From: Rhodococcus sp. (in: high G+C Gram-positive bacteria)
GTDB lineage: Bacteria > Actinomycetota > Actinomycetes > Mycobacteriales > Mycobacteriaceae
Direction: 5' to 3'
DNA length: 8,700 nucleotides
Assembly (NCBI GenBank): GCA_012515885.1
Contig: JAAYXN010000141.1
Location: 1-8,700 of the forward strand
The number at the start of each line of letters is the position of its first letter. The first letter of the stretch is position 1. A program made the translations under genes and the position numbers. Below the pieces are notes generated by a model. It saw nothing but the letters and a program-made list of their open reading frames with translations, ran no database searches and was not told where the DNA came from. This document shows positions 1 to 8,000 of the stretch, piece by piece.

Positions 1-1506
1 TGCGACGATCCCCGCGATGGCCGCGATGGCTGCGGCACCGATCAGAACCTCGTGCAGCCCAGTGACAAACGCGGTGCGGACCGCTTCATCCACTGCCGAC
101 GCTAGGTGCGCCGGTGCCTCATCGACGACATGCTGTCCGGCACCTACCGCGATCGCTTCTCCTGCGTCACCGGCCCGGTCGCCCGCGAGCTGTCCAACCT
201 CTGATTCTTTGAATGCTGTTGCCACCCGGCTGTGAAAGAGTGCACCGAGAGCCGCGATACCCACAGCCATACCGGCCTGTTGCATGGTCTCGTTGATGCC
301 TGAGGCCATACCTGCCTTGCCGGGTGTGGTGACCGCGATAGCGATGGCGGCGCGCGGCGGGTTAAACAGGCCCATGCCCACACCGATGAGGAGCATCGCT
401 GGAATCAGCGCAGTCCATTCCGAGGTTTCGTCGACAAGTAGCACCGCCACCAATCCTGCGGCGATAAAGAGTTGGGAGAACCCGACAAGTAGGCCGGGTC
501 GGGCCCGCGCCGTCAACAATCCGGCAACGAACGCTGATGCGAACAGCGTCAGGGTCAACGGCAGGAAGCGGATTCCGCTATCGAACGCCGAGTACGACAG
601 CACGTTACGCACGTAGGAAATCAAGAGGAACAGCGCTGGCATCACGGACATCGCTGACAGCGCTGCGACGATGGAAAGCCCGTTGAAGGTGCGATTGTTC
701 AGCAGCGATAGGTCTGCCATGGCGGCAGTGCCCCTGCGCTTTTGGATGATCCAGAAGATGATGAGCAGCACCGCCGTGGAAATGAGGCTTCCCGCTACGG
801 GCAGGCTGGTCCAACCGTCGGATTCGCCGCGCATGAGCCCGAAGACGAGCAGGAACAGCGCGGCGGAGAAGGTCACCATGCCCCACCAGTCCACGCTGGG
901 CGCATTGGGTTCGGACGACTCACGCAGGCGGAACTGGCCGATCAGCAACGCCCCGATCGCGAACGGGACGTTGATGAGGAAGATGAGGCGCCAGCTCCAC
1001 GCTTCGGTGAGGTATCCACCGATCAGTGGGCCAAAGGCGATGGCCAGGCCCACGACGGCGCCAAAGACACCGAACGCTTTTCCTCGGGCTGCGCCGCGGA
1101 ACTCGTGGCCGAGCAGGGCGGGGCCCACAGCGAAAAGTACGGCGCCGCCGAGCCCCTGCACGATGCGGGCGCCGATGAGGACCTCGTCGGTGGGTGCGAG
1201 ACCGCACGCGAGTGAGGACAGGGTGAAGATCACCATGCCCCATTGGAAGACCACGCGACGGCCGATGCGGTCGGCGAGAGACCCGCTGGCGAGTAGCACC
1301 GCAGCCAATCCGAGGGCGTAACCGTCGAGGATCCACTGCAGCGCCGTGAAACTGGAGTCAAAGGAACGCTGAATGTCGGACAGTGCCACGTTCACGACGG
1401 TGAGGTCGAGCATGATCATGAACGTCGCGAGTGCCACGACGGCGAGGGTCCACCCGGCGGTGCCCTTGTGCGTCTCGTGCTCTGGCGCCTCAGTTGTGGC
1501 GGTCAT
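1..1506 (-). CDS. MFS drug/metabolite exporter, DHA2 (EmrB/QacA) family, 3' partial
   Basis: A proton-driven inner membrane exporter, probably for the polyketide and for self-resistance. From the ATG at 1504-1506 the frame stays open for 502 codons to base 1; the family is usually 500-530 residues, so only the tail is missing. Visible family motifs: TM1 signature LDLTVVNVAL (33-42), motif A GSLADRIGRR (75-84) in loop 2-3, R114 with QGLGGA (117-122) in TM4, motif C with FGPLIGGY (158-165) ending TM5, and WRLIFLINVP (172-181) leading into TM6. Further hydrophobic segments match a 14-helix layout. The start overlaps the flavoprotein stop as ATGA. Being last in the operon, after biosynthesis and tailoring, supports export of the pathway product; the true substrate is not shown. 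Confidence 0.94.
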   Translation of the reverse strand, partial: MTATTEAPEHETHKGTAGWTLAVVALATFMIMLDLTVVNVALSDIQRSFDSSFTALQWILDGYALGLAAVLLASGSLADRIGRRVVFQWGMVIFTLSSLACGLAPTDEVLIGARIVQGLGGAVLFAVGPALLGHEFRGAARGKAFGVFGAVVGLAIAFGPLIGGYLTEAWSWRLIFLINVPFAIGALLIGQFRLRESSEPNAPSVDWWGMVTFSAALFLLVFGLMRGESDGWTSLPVAGSLISTAVLLIIFWIIQKRRGTAAMADLSLLNNRTFNGLSIVAALSAMSVMPALFLLISYVRNVLSYSAFDSGIRFLPLTLTLFASAFVAGLLTARARPGLLVGFSQLFIAAGLVAVLLVDETSEWTALIPAMLLIGVGMGLFNPPRAAIAIAVTTPGKAGMASGINETMQQAGMAVGIAALGALFHSRVATAFKESEVGQLAGDRAGDAGEAIAVGAGQHVVDEAPAHLASAVDEAVRTAFVTGLHEVLIGAAAIAAIAGIVA

Positions 1507-3083
1507 GATGTCTCCCTTATGAGGTCGGCGGCGAGCGCACTCGCGCATCGATCGGCTATCGCGGTAACGGTCAGTGCCGGTGGTACTGCTCCGGTGGATC
1601 CGGGGATCAGCGCGCTGTCGACAACATGGAGTCCGGGGTGCCCGTGAACTCGCCCATAGCTGTCTGCGGCGGCACCGAGGACAGCGCCACCGAGTGGGTG
1701 TGCGGTAACGAGGGGTAGGGACAGGGCGGGCGCTGTGCGCGGTAGCTGCTCTCCGATGCGGCCCAACATCGCATCGACGCCCCGTGAGGACGCCCGCACT
1801 GCCCGGTCGTGTTCTGGCCAGTGCAGGTCCACGCGGTCCCGAAGTCTGTTGTACGTGAAGGTTCCGATTGGGGGCACTATCCCAACGGCCAGCGCGTTTT
1901 GTGTGACGCCGTCGAGGGGGCCGATTCCGAGTGGAAAGTTCAGCAGGCTCAGTGGAGTGTTGGATCGCCAGTCGGTGGCGACGACGGGTGCCGGTCCACC
2001 CTGAGAGCGGGAGTCTCGTATCCCGAGCCGGATGGTGACGTGGTCGCCGCCGGTGCCCCATCCGGTGCCGATGCTGGCGCCGAGCGTCGCAATGTCGCCC
2101 TGCTCGCGGGCCCGCACGAGCAGCTGTGTGGTGCCGAGCGATCCGGCAGCGAGGACGAGCGTGGACGTCTGGAGTTCCGTGGTGGATCGGGTTTTCCCGG
2201 AGTGGTCGAGCACCGCACAGCTGACGGTGTAGCGCGGCTGCGCGCCCTGACCGTTCGTCGCACCCTCAGCCGCTGCTCCCGCGCCCGATTCTCCCCCGCC
2301 CGCTACCTGCCGGATCGCGGTGACGTGATGTAGTTCCCGGACGGTGACGAGGCCGGTGGCCAGGGCGGCAGCGAGGACTGTGCGGTCGACGCTGAGTTTT
2401 GCGCCGCTGTTCATTCCCCACATGCATTCGCCTGCGGTTGCTGATGGCCGCAGATGCCCGGCGATCTCGCGGCGCACGATGTTCCAGTCGATGGCGAGAT
2501 CAGGCCGTATGGTGTCTAATCCAGCTTGGCTGCTGGCCGTAGAGAACTCGCGCGCCCCGGCATATGCGGGGGACGCGAGCACGTCGTCGGGAATGGGTGT
2601 GCAGCCCAACAGTGTCCGTGCGCGGGGATACCAGCGTTCTGCCATTTCGCCGTAGTCGAGGCTGTCACCGAAGGACTGCCGAAACAGCTCTTCTGACGGT
2701 GTCATCATGACGGCGTAGTTGACGAGGGAGCCGCCGCCTACCCCGGCGCCAGCGAGGCAGTTCACTCCCGTGCCGGGTGCTACTTCCAGCACGCCGGTAG
2801 CGACGCCCGGTATCCACGTCGCCCGGCCGTCGGGCCGGGTGGGGGTCGCGAAGGTGTCGCCGCGGTCGGTAACGGGCCACCAGCGGCCGCGCTCAACAAT
2901 GGTCGATGCGATTCCCTGCTGTGCGAGACGCAGTGCCGTCACGGCTCCCGCATACCCACTACCGATGATGACGACCCCGGCTTGGGTGTGTGCGTGCGCC
3001 TCGGGTGGGCGCCGCACGGAGAGCGCTGCGGCTCCCATCCCGGCGGCGGCGAGCAGTACGGCGCGTCTGCTGGTTGTTCGCAT
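1503..3083 (-). CDS. GMC flavoprotein of the cholesterol oxidase type, Tat-exported
   Basis: An FAD-dependent alcohol oxidase of 526 residues, close to secreted cholesterol oxidases (about 510-550). The ATG at 3081-3083 is chosen because it starts a twin-arginine signal peptide (TSRRAVL, residues 4-10, a hydrophobic stretch, then A-H-A at 29-31 as a possible cleavage site) and overlaps the thioesterase stop by one base. FAD motif GSGYAG is at 41-46, GAGVGGGSLVNYAV at 112-125, LAAGSLGTTQLLVRA at 311-325, and the C-terminal AHPLGG at 461-466 contains the conserved GMC His462. From memory of Streptomyces ChoA, Glu361 aligns with Asp391, and the catalytic Asn485 is absent: the local sequence is TGAVPP (497-502). 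The substrate is therefore probably not a sterol. Family precedent: PimE of the pimaricin cluster is a cholesterol oxidase homologue. The Tat signal places it outside the membrane; a Gly/Ala-rich insert lies at 261-282. Confidence 0.92.
   Translation of the reverse strand: MRTTSRRAVLLAAAGMGAAALSVRRPPEAHAHTQAGVVIIGSGYAGAVTALRLAQQGIASTIVERGRWWPVTDRGDTFATPTRPDGRATWIPGVATGVLEVAPGTGVNCLAGAGVGGGSLVNYAVMMTPSEELFRQSFGDSLDYGEMAERWYPRARTLLGCTPIPDDVLASPAYAGAREFSTASSQAGLDTIRPDLAIDWNIVRREIAGHLRPSATAGECMWGMNSGAKLSVDRTVLAAALATGLVTVRELHHVTAIRQVAGGGESGAGAAAEGATNGQGAQPRYTVSCAVLDHSGKTRSTTELQTSTLVLAAGSLGTTQLLVRAREQGDIATLGASIGTGWGTGGDHVTIRLGIRDSRSQGGPAPVVATDWRSNTPLSLLNFPLGIGPLDGVTQNALAVGIVPPIGTFTYNRLRDRVDLHWPEHDRAVRASSRGVDAMLGRIGEQLPRTAPALSLPLVTAHPLGGAVLGAAADSYGRVHGHPGLHVVDSALIPGSTGAVPPALTVTAIADRCASALAADLIRETS
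1512..1518 (-). promoter_or_regulatory. Shine-Dalgarno site for the MFS gene, inside the flavoprotein gene end
   Basis: On the minus strand AAGGGAG lies five bases before the ATG at 1504-1506, within the last codons of the flavoprotein gene. Together with the ATGA stop/start overlap (1503-1506) it fixes the exporter start and suggests coupled translation. Confidence 0.75.
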
Positions 3084-3835
3084 TACTTCGCGGTGACCTT
3101 TCTGCGTATCAATCCGGCAAGCTCGGTGGGCCGCTGGTAGATACCGAAGTGGTCGGTATCGAAGACCCTTATCCGGAAGCTGCCGCTGGTGTGGCGACGC
3201 CACCGCTCTGCTGATGCTGCGGGCACCAGAGAGTCGCGCAGTCCCCCGATCGCGGTGATATCGCACATCACGCTCGCTGACTGCGGGGCCTGGTACTGCT
3301 CGACGGCGGCGTAGTCGCTGCGTAGCGGTGGTAGGTAGAAGGACCGCAGATCCGGGTCCGCGAAGACGCTCTCGTCGGTGCCGCCAAGTGCGACGATGCG
3401 CTCGATGAACGCATCGTCGCCCAGGGTGTGTAACGGGTTGTCCGGCAGTTCAGCTGACGGCGGCCGCGAGTGCGTGACCGTCAGCTGACCAACGTTGATA
3501 CTCGCTTGTTCGCCCAGCAATCTGACCACTTCGAATCCCACGAGGCCTCCGAAACTGTGGCCCAGCACATCGAGTGATTCGATTCCTGCGTCGACAATCT
3601 GCTCGGCGATCGCGGAGGCAAGCAACCGCACATCACCGATCGCCGCCTCGCGGTGACGGTCCTGGCGCCCCGGGTACTGCACGGCCAGCATCCGGTAGCT
3701 TCCCGACACTGCTGTCGGCAGTGTCCGGAAGAACCCCGCTGTACCGCCAGCATGCGGAAGGCACAGCAACACCCGATCCGCCTGCCCAGTCACCTCTGGC
3801 ACAGGGAACTCGCGGAACCATAGCGAGCGACTCAC
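3083..3835 (-). CDS. Type II thioesterase (editing hydrolase of the PKS)
   Basis: A free-standing alpha/beta hydrolase of 250 residues, standard for the type II thioesterases that hydrolyse aberrant acyl groups from PKS/NRPS carrier domains. Family signatures: CLPHAGGTAGFF (25-36), QYPGRQDR (53-60), nucleophile elbow GHSFG (92-96) with Ser94, Asp201 in GGLRDSLV, and His229 in DTDHFG, completing the triad. The start is a GTG three bases after the P450 stop, without a clear Shine-Dalgarno, so translation is probably coupled. The stop TAA shares its last base with the ATG of the next gene (TAATG). With a reductase domain as the PKS release device, this enzyme is more likely a housekeeper than the main release enzyme, although hydrolytic release cannot be excluded. 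Confidence 0.94.
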   Translation of the reverse strand: MSRSLWFREFPVPEVTGQADRVLLCLPHAGGTAGFFRTLPTAVSGSYRMLAVQYPGRQDRHREAAIGDVRLLASAIAEQIVDAGIESLDVLGHSFGGLVGFEVVRLLGEQASINVGQLTVTHSRPPSAELPDNPLHTLGDDAFIERIVALGGTDESVFADPDLRSFYLPPLRSDYAAVEQYQAPQSASVMCDITAIGGLRDSLVPAASAERWRRHTSGSFRIRVFDTDHFGIYQRPTELAGLIRRKVTAK

Positions 3836-3838
3836 CGG

Positions 3839-5044
3839 TCAGCGACCGCGCTCAGGGTGCACGTTCAGCCACATTTCGGAGAACCCGTAGGAGCCCTGCT
3901 GCTTACGCAGTTGAGCGGGACGCTCGGGGTCGAGGCTGAAGCGGTCCAGTACCGGGTAGAACGAGTTGAAGGTGGCTTCTGCGAGCAGTCGCGACAGCGC
4001 CGAGCCTGGGCAGAAGTGTGCGCCCGCACCGAACGCGAAGTGACGATTGACATTCGGCCGACTGAGATCGAGGACATCAGGATTCTCGAACTGGCGCGGA
4101 TCCCGGTTCGCGGAACCGAGCACAACGTGTACGAGGCCACCGGCGGGGATAGTGACGCCGTGCAGTTCGACGTCGGTGATGGTCCGTCGCAGCAGCCACT
4201 GGGTGGGGCTGTTCAGTCGCAGGTATTCCTCGATGTAGGCGGCGGTCTTGCTGGGGTCTTCGCGTAGCTGCGCAGCCAGTTCAGGCTCACGTAGCAGCAT
4301 TTCGATGCCACCGCCGAGGAGGTTCATCGTCGTTTCGTGACCGGCGGCGATAAACGACCACGCCATCGTGACCAGTTCGTCGCGGGTGAGTTCGCCTGCC
4401 TCGTGTTCTTCCACGAGACCTCCGAGGATGTCGCCGCGGTTGGGTTTGCCGCGACGTTCGTGCGCGAGTTCTTCCATGTAGTTGCTGAATTCGACGATGT
4501 CTTCGAAGAATCCGGGTACAGAATCGGGGTCCAGGCCCGCGGACACGGCGAACGAGTTCATCACTGCTTGCGACCAGCGGCGCAGGTCGGCCTTGCGGTC
4601 GAGGGGGACGCCCAGCATTCCGCCCACTACTCGCAGCGGCAGTGCGGTGGAGTAGGCGTCGACGAACTCGACCTGTTCGTGCTCGTACAGTTCGCTAATG
4701 AGTTCGTCTACGAGGCCCTGTACCCAGTCGCCGAGCTGACGCACCAACCGCGCGTTGAATGCCCGGTTCGTGGAGTGCCGCAACCGTGTGTGTTCGGGTG
4801 CGTCCCGATTCACCAGCATCGGCAGGTTCATGTAGTTGTCTTGCTGAATCTGTGAGGAGAAGCGCGCCTTGTCTTTCAGGGCGATTCCAACGTCCTCGTA
4901 GCGGCTCAGGACGTAGACGTCTTCGCCGTCCCACGTGGCCTCGGGCATGAAGTACACCGGGTGCTCGTCGCGGAGTTGGCGGTAGATGTCCCAGGGGCGC
5001 AGTCGATATTCGGGGCTGGCGAGGTCGATCAATGCGGTAGTCAC
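3839..5044 (-). CDS. Cytochrome P450 monooxygenase, PKS tailoring
   Basis: A complete soluble bacterial class I P450 of 401 residues, the usual length, with no membrane anchor. It would insert oxygen from O2 into the polyketide using electrons from a ferredoxin/reductase pair, neither of which is encoded here. Visible motifs: I-helix AGHETT (234-239) with the acid/Thr pair for oxygen activation; K-helix E273-x-x-R276; PERF-like segment around 313-321; heme loop FGAGAHFCPG (338-347) with axial Cys345. All hallmark residues are present, so the enzyme should be active. The GTG start has a good ribosome site; the TGA stop is three bases before the thioesterase GTG, indicating co-translation. The position right after the PKS supports a role in oxidising the released or carrier-bound product; the exact carbon cannot be inferred. 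Closest by feel to CYP105/CYP107-type enzymes, but family assignment needs a search. Confidence 0.95.
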   Translation of the reverse strand: MTTALIDLASPEYRLRPWDIYRQLRDEHPVYFMPEATWDGEDVYVLSRYEDVGIALKDKARFSSQIQQDNYMNLPMLVNRDAPEHTRLRHSTNRAFNARLVRQLGDWVQGLVDELISELYEHEQVEFVDAYSTALPLRVVGGMLGVPLDRKADLRRWSQAVMNSFAVSAGLDPDSVPGFFEDIVEFSNYMEELAHERRGKPNRGDILGGLVEEHEAGELTRDELVTMAWSFIAAGHETTMNLLGGGIEMLLREPELAAQLREDPSKTAAYIEEYLRLNSPTQWLLRRTITDVELHGVTIPAGGLVHVVLGSANRDPRQFENPDVLDLSRPNVNRHFAFGAGAHFCPGSALSRLLAEATFNSFYPVLDRFSLDPERPAQLRKQQGSYGFSEMWLNVHPERGR

Positions 5045-5050
5045 TGGAGG

Positions 5051-5056
5051 CTCCTT
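5051..5056 (-). promoter_or_regulatory. Shine-Dalgarno site for the P450 gene
   Basis: On the minus strand AAGGAG stands six bases before the GTG at 5042-5044. It supports GTG as the true start, which also gives the normal P450 N-terminus. This is the strongest ribosome site in the window and lies in the only real intergenic gap of the operon. Confidence 0.8.
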
Positions 5057-5086
5057 AGAAGATTTAGCGGTGGCAAGGGTTCGGGC

Positions 5087-8000
5087 TCAGGATTCGCCCG
5101 GTGCGGGCATGAATCCTGAGGCCACGAAGGCATCGAGGTAGCAGTGGATGAGGCTGCTATCGAGTGGCGGGCAGTGCACTCCGAGCGCACTGAGTGCTTC
5201 GCGGGTCTGGGCGGAGTCGGAGTACGGCAGTCGTACGTCGTCTGCGGATTCGTGCAGGAACGGCGTCAGGCCGACGAGTGCCATCGTTCCGGCCCGACGA
5301 CTGGTCACCTGTTCTCGCCAGTCAGCGAACGTCAACCCTTCGTAGGGGTAGCCGTATTCGCCGATGTGGTCGAAGAATTGGCCCCACGTTAGCTGTTGTG
5401 GATGCACCAGGTGGAAGGTGCCGCCTACTGCCGATGGCTCGCGGGTCAGGGCAACGATGCCCGCGGCCACGTAGTCGATCGGAGCGGGTTGCAGCGGCAT
5501 CGGTGCGTCGATTGGTGCGATTCCTGCTTCCACGCAGCCCTTGATCATCATGCTGAGGTGATCTTGTCGGTTGAAGGCGCCGCTCACGCTGTCGCCAGCG
5601 GTGTTGATGCGGTGGATGGTGGTCGGCACTCCGCGTTCAGCGGCAATACGGATGAGCTTTTCGGCCACCCACTTTGTTTGCGCGTAGCCGACGGCCAGCG
5701 GTCCACTGGTGTCGAGTTCCGCGTCCTCGGTGACGCTGGGTTCGGTGTAGGTCCGCGACGAGAACACACCGACTGTCGAAATAAAGTCGACCTGGCGTGG
5801 TGCACCGATGGTCGCCAACTTCAGGACCTCAACGGTGCCTGCGACGTTTGCCGCTGCCAGTCCGTCGTACGGGTATGTCCACTTGACCATGCCGCCGCAG
5901 TGCAGAATGCGGCCGATCATCGCGTGGAGCCCGGTGAAGGATTCTTCGGACAGCCCGAAACGTGGTTCACCGAGATCACCAACGAGCGGGATGATGCGGT
6001 CGCGGTATCCGCGTGCGTCGTCCGCGTCGAGGTCAATCCCGTACTTGGCGAGATTGGCTTCGAGCCGTTCGGTGCCGTGCGCTTCGTTGTTGGCTCGGAC
6101 CAGGCACAGGACGTCGCCGTCGGTGCTGCGCAGAAGTTCGCGCAGCAGGAACGCTCCGACGAAGCCTGTGGCGCCGGTCAGCAGGGTTGCTGCCGGGGCA
6201 TCCGGATCGGGTGCACCCTTGCCGACAATCGACGGATCAAGGAATGCCTTCTCTGTCATTTGTTCGACGCTCATCAAACGGGACCGTCGACGACGCTGCG
6301 GCCGCGGCGGCGCAGGTGCGGCGCCTTCGGTCGTTGCAGTCGCAGGTGCGGCGCCTTCGGTCGTTGCAGCCGGCGACGCTGCCGCTACAGAAGTTGTCTC
6401 CGCTTGCGCAGCGTCGTCCGATGACCCACCCTGGGTGGTGATCTCGTCGGCAACCCAGTTGCTCAGTCCCACAAGTGAACTCGCGTCGAACAGGGTTTCC
6501 GTGCTGATTTCGACGGCAAACTGCTGCTCGACGATGTCTTTGAGTTCGATCAGCATGAGCGAGTCGAGCCGCTCGATGAGCGATTCTGCTCCGTCGAAGC
6601 TGGCCGGATCGTTCTTGGTGATGCGGGCGAGTGCCGTGCGCAGCGCGCCGTCGATCTGTGTCACCCGTTCACCGCGTGGCAGTGCTGTGAGCGCGGTCAG
6701 ATCAATCTCTGTCAGCGGTGCGCGCTGGGTGTCGGCACTGTGGACTGCTTCGGCCATGCGGGCGAGCATTGCGGGACTGACCTGGGCAAACGAGACGCCT
6801 TCGAGGAAGGCGAGGACGGTGCCATCGCCGCCCGTGAGGGTGACGTCGCCAATGATCTGACCGTCCGGCGTTGACACGGCGGTGGCAGCAGCGAGGATCG
6901 GCCCCTGCGGCACTGATGTGCCGACTCCCATCCGGCGGTATCCGGTGCCCAGGCGGACAGGTCGTTCTGGGTCCAGCTTTCCTGGCTCGTGCGCTGCCAA
7001 AGCCACCAGTTGGACGGCGGTATCGAGCAGGAGAAGTTCGGGGCGAATGCCTGCGGAGACGCCGCGGGTTTCAGCACCTGGCATGACGAATGTTGCTTGT
7101 GCCCAACCTGATCCACCTCGCGCCCGATCGATGAGCTGGAAGCTGGTGCCGAGTCGGAAGTTCGGGTGCCAGAACTGTGTGTAGAAGTTTGTAGCATCGA
7201 AGGCGGGCAGCGACGAGGTATCGGCGGGTTCGGTGATCGTGAAACCGGGTTCACCGACTGGGTCGACAGAACCGTCGCGTTGCGCGATTTCAGCGACCAG
7301 GTGTACATGCCAGGTGCCATCTGCGGCACGGCTGTACACCGAAGCCCGGTGACCACTGCCGCCTCGCTCGACAGACACCTGGACGTCAGCGACCGCTTCG
7401 GGATGCAATACCAGTGGCCGCTTGATCTGCAGTGATTCGATGGTGACGTCGCCGCCCAGTAGTTCGGCACCTGCTCGCAACACGAGTTCGATGAACACCA
7501 CACCGGGAACCACGTACTGGTCGTGGACCATGTGTTCACTCAGGAACGGTAGGGAGGCTACCGAAATCGTAGTTTCGGCAACGAGGCCGCCGGTCGCGAG
7601 CGAGACGAACCGTGGGTCGAGTGGCCGTGCCACCATGGGCGTTGAGCCGGTCGCGTTGTCGAGCCAGTACCGCTGCCGCTGGAAGGCGTAGCTCGGCAGA
7701 ACGAGGTGGCTGTCATGGCGCGGGTTGACGGCCTGCCAGTTGATGGCGCCGCCTGCACACCACAGCTGACCGATAGCGCGTGCCATTGCTTCGTGCTGGT
7801 TGCCGGGATCGATGGTGGCGGTGCGCAGTCCTGTGTAGCCGTGGACGTCGAGGCTGCTGAGCCACGCTCCGCGGCCGAGATCGATCACCGCGTCGATGCC
7901 GCGGCTGACGAGTTCAGCTGCTGCTCCGGCCAGTTCTTCTGATGAATCTGTTGCTGTTACCGCGCTCTGTGCGATGTCGGCCCACTTCTGGGGCGAGGAC

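Noticed and set aside
671..1321. Plus-strand open frames over the exporter gene
   Set aside because: The minus strand encodes clear DHA2 MFS motifs here; the plus-strand proteins are low-complexity shadows.
3084..3266. Longer flavoprotein start 61 codons upstream
   Set aside because: It would lie wholly inside the thioesterase gene in another frame and bury the twin-arginine signal; the extra residues look like shadow translation (Arg/Pro-rich).
5045..5086. Possible terminator or promoter between PKS and P450
   Set aside because: The 42-nt gap holds a Shine-Dalgarno site but no inverted repeat or T-run, and it is too short for a convincing separate promoter.
6311..6369. CRISPR-like repeat
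   Set aside because: Only two copies, one base apart, within a coding frame; it is a tandem duplication in a linker.
5396..6424. Long open frame on the plus strand (342 codons)
   Set aside because: It lies antisense to the TR domain, which has strong family motifs; its own translation has no recognisable motif. High-GC antisense shadow.
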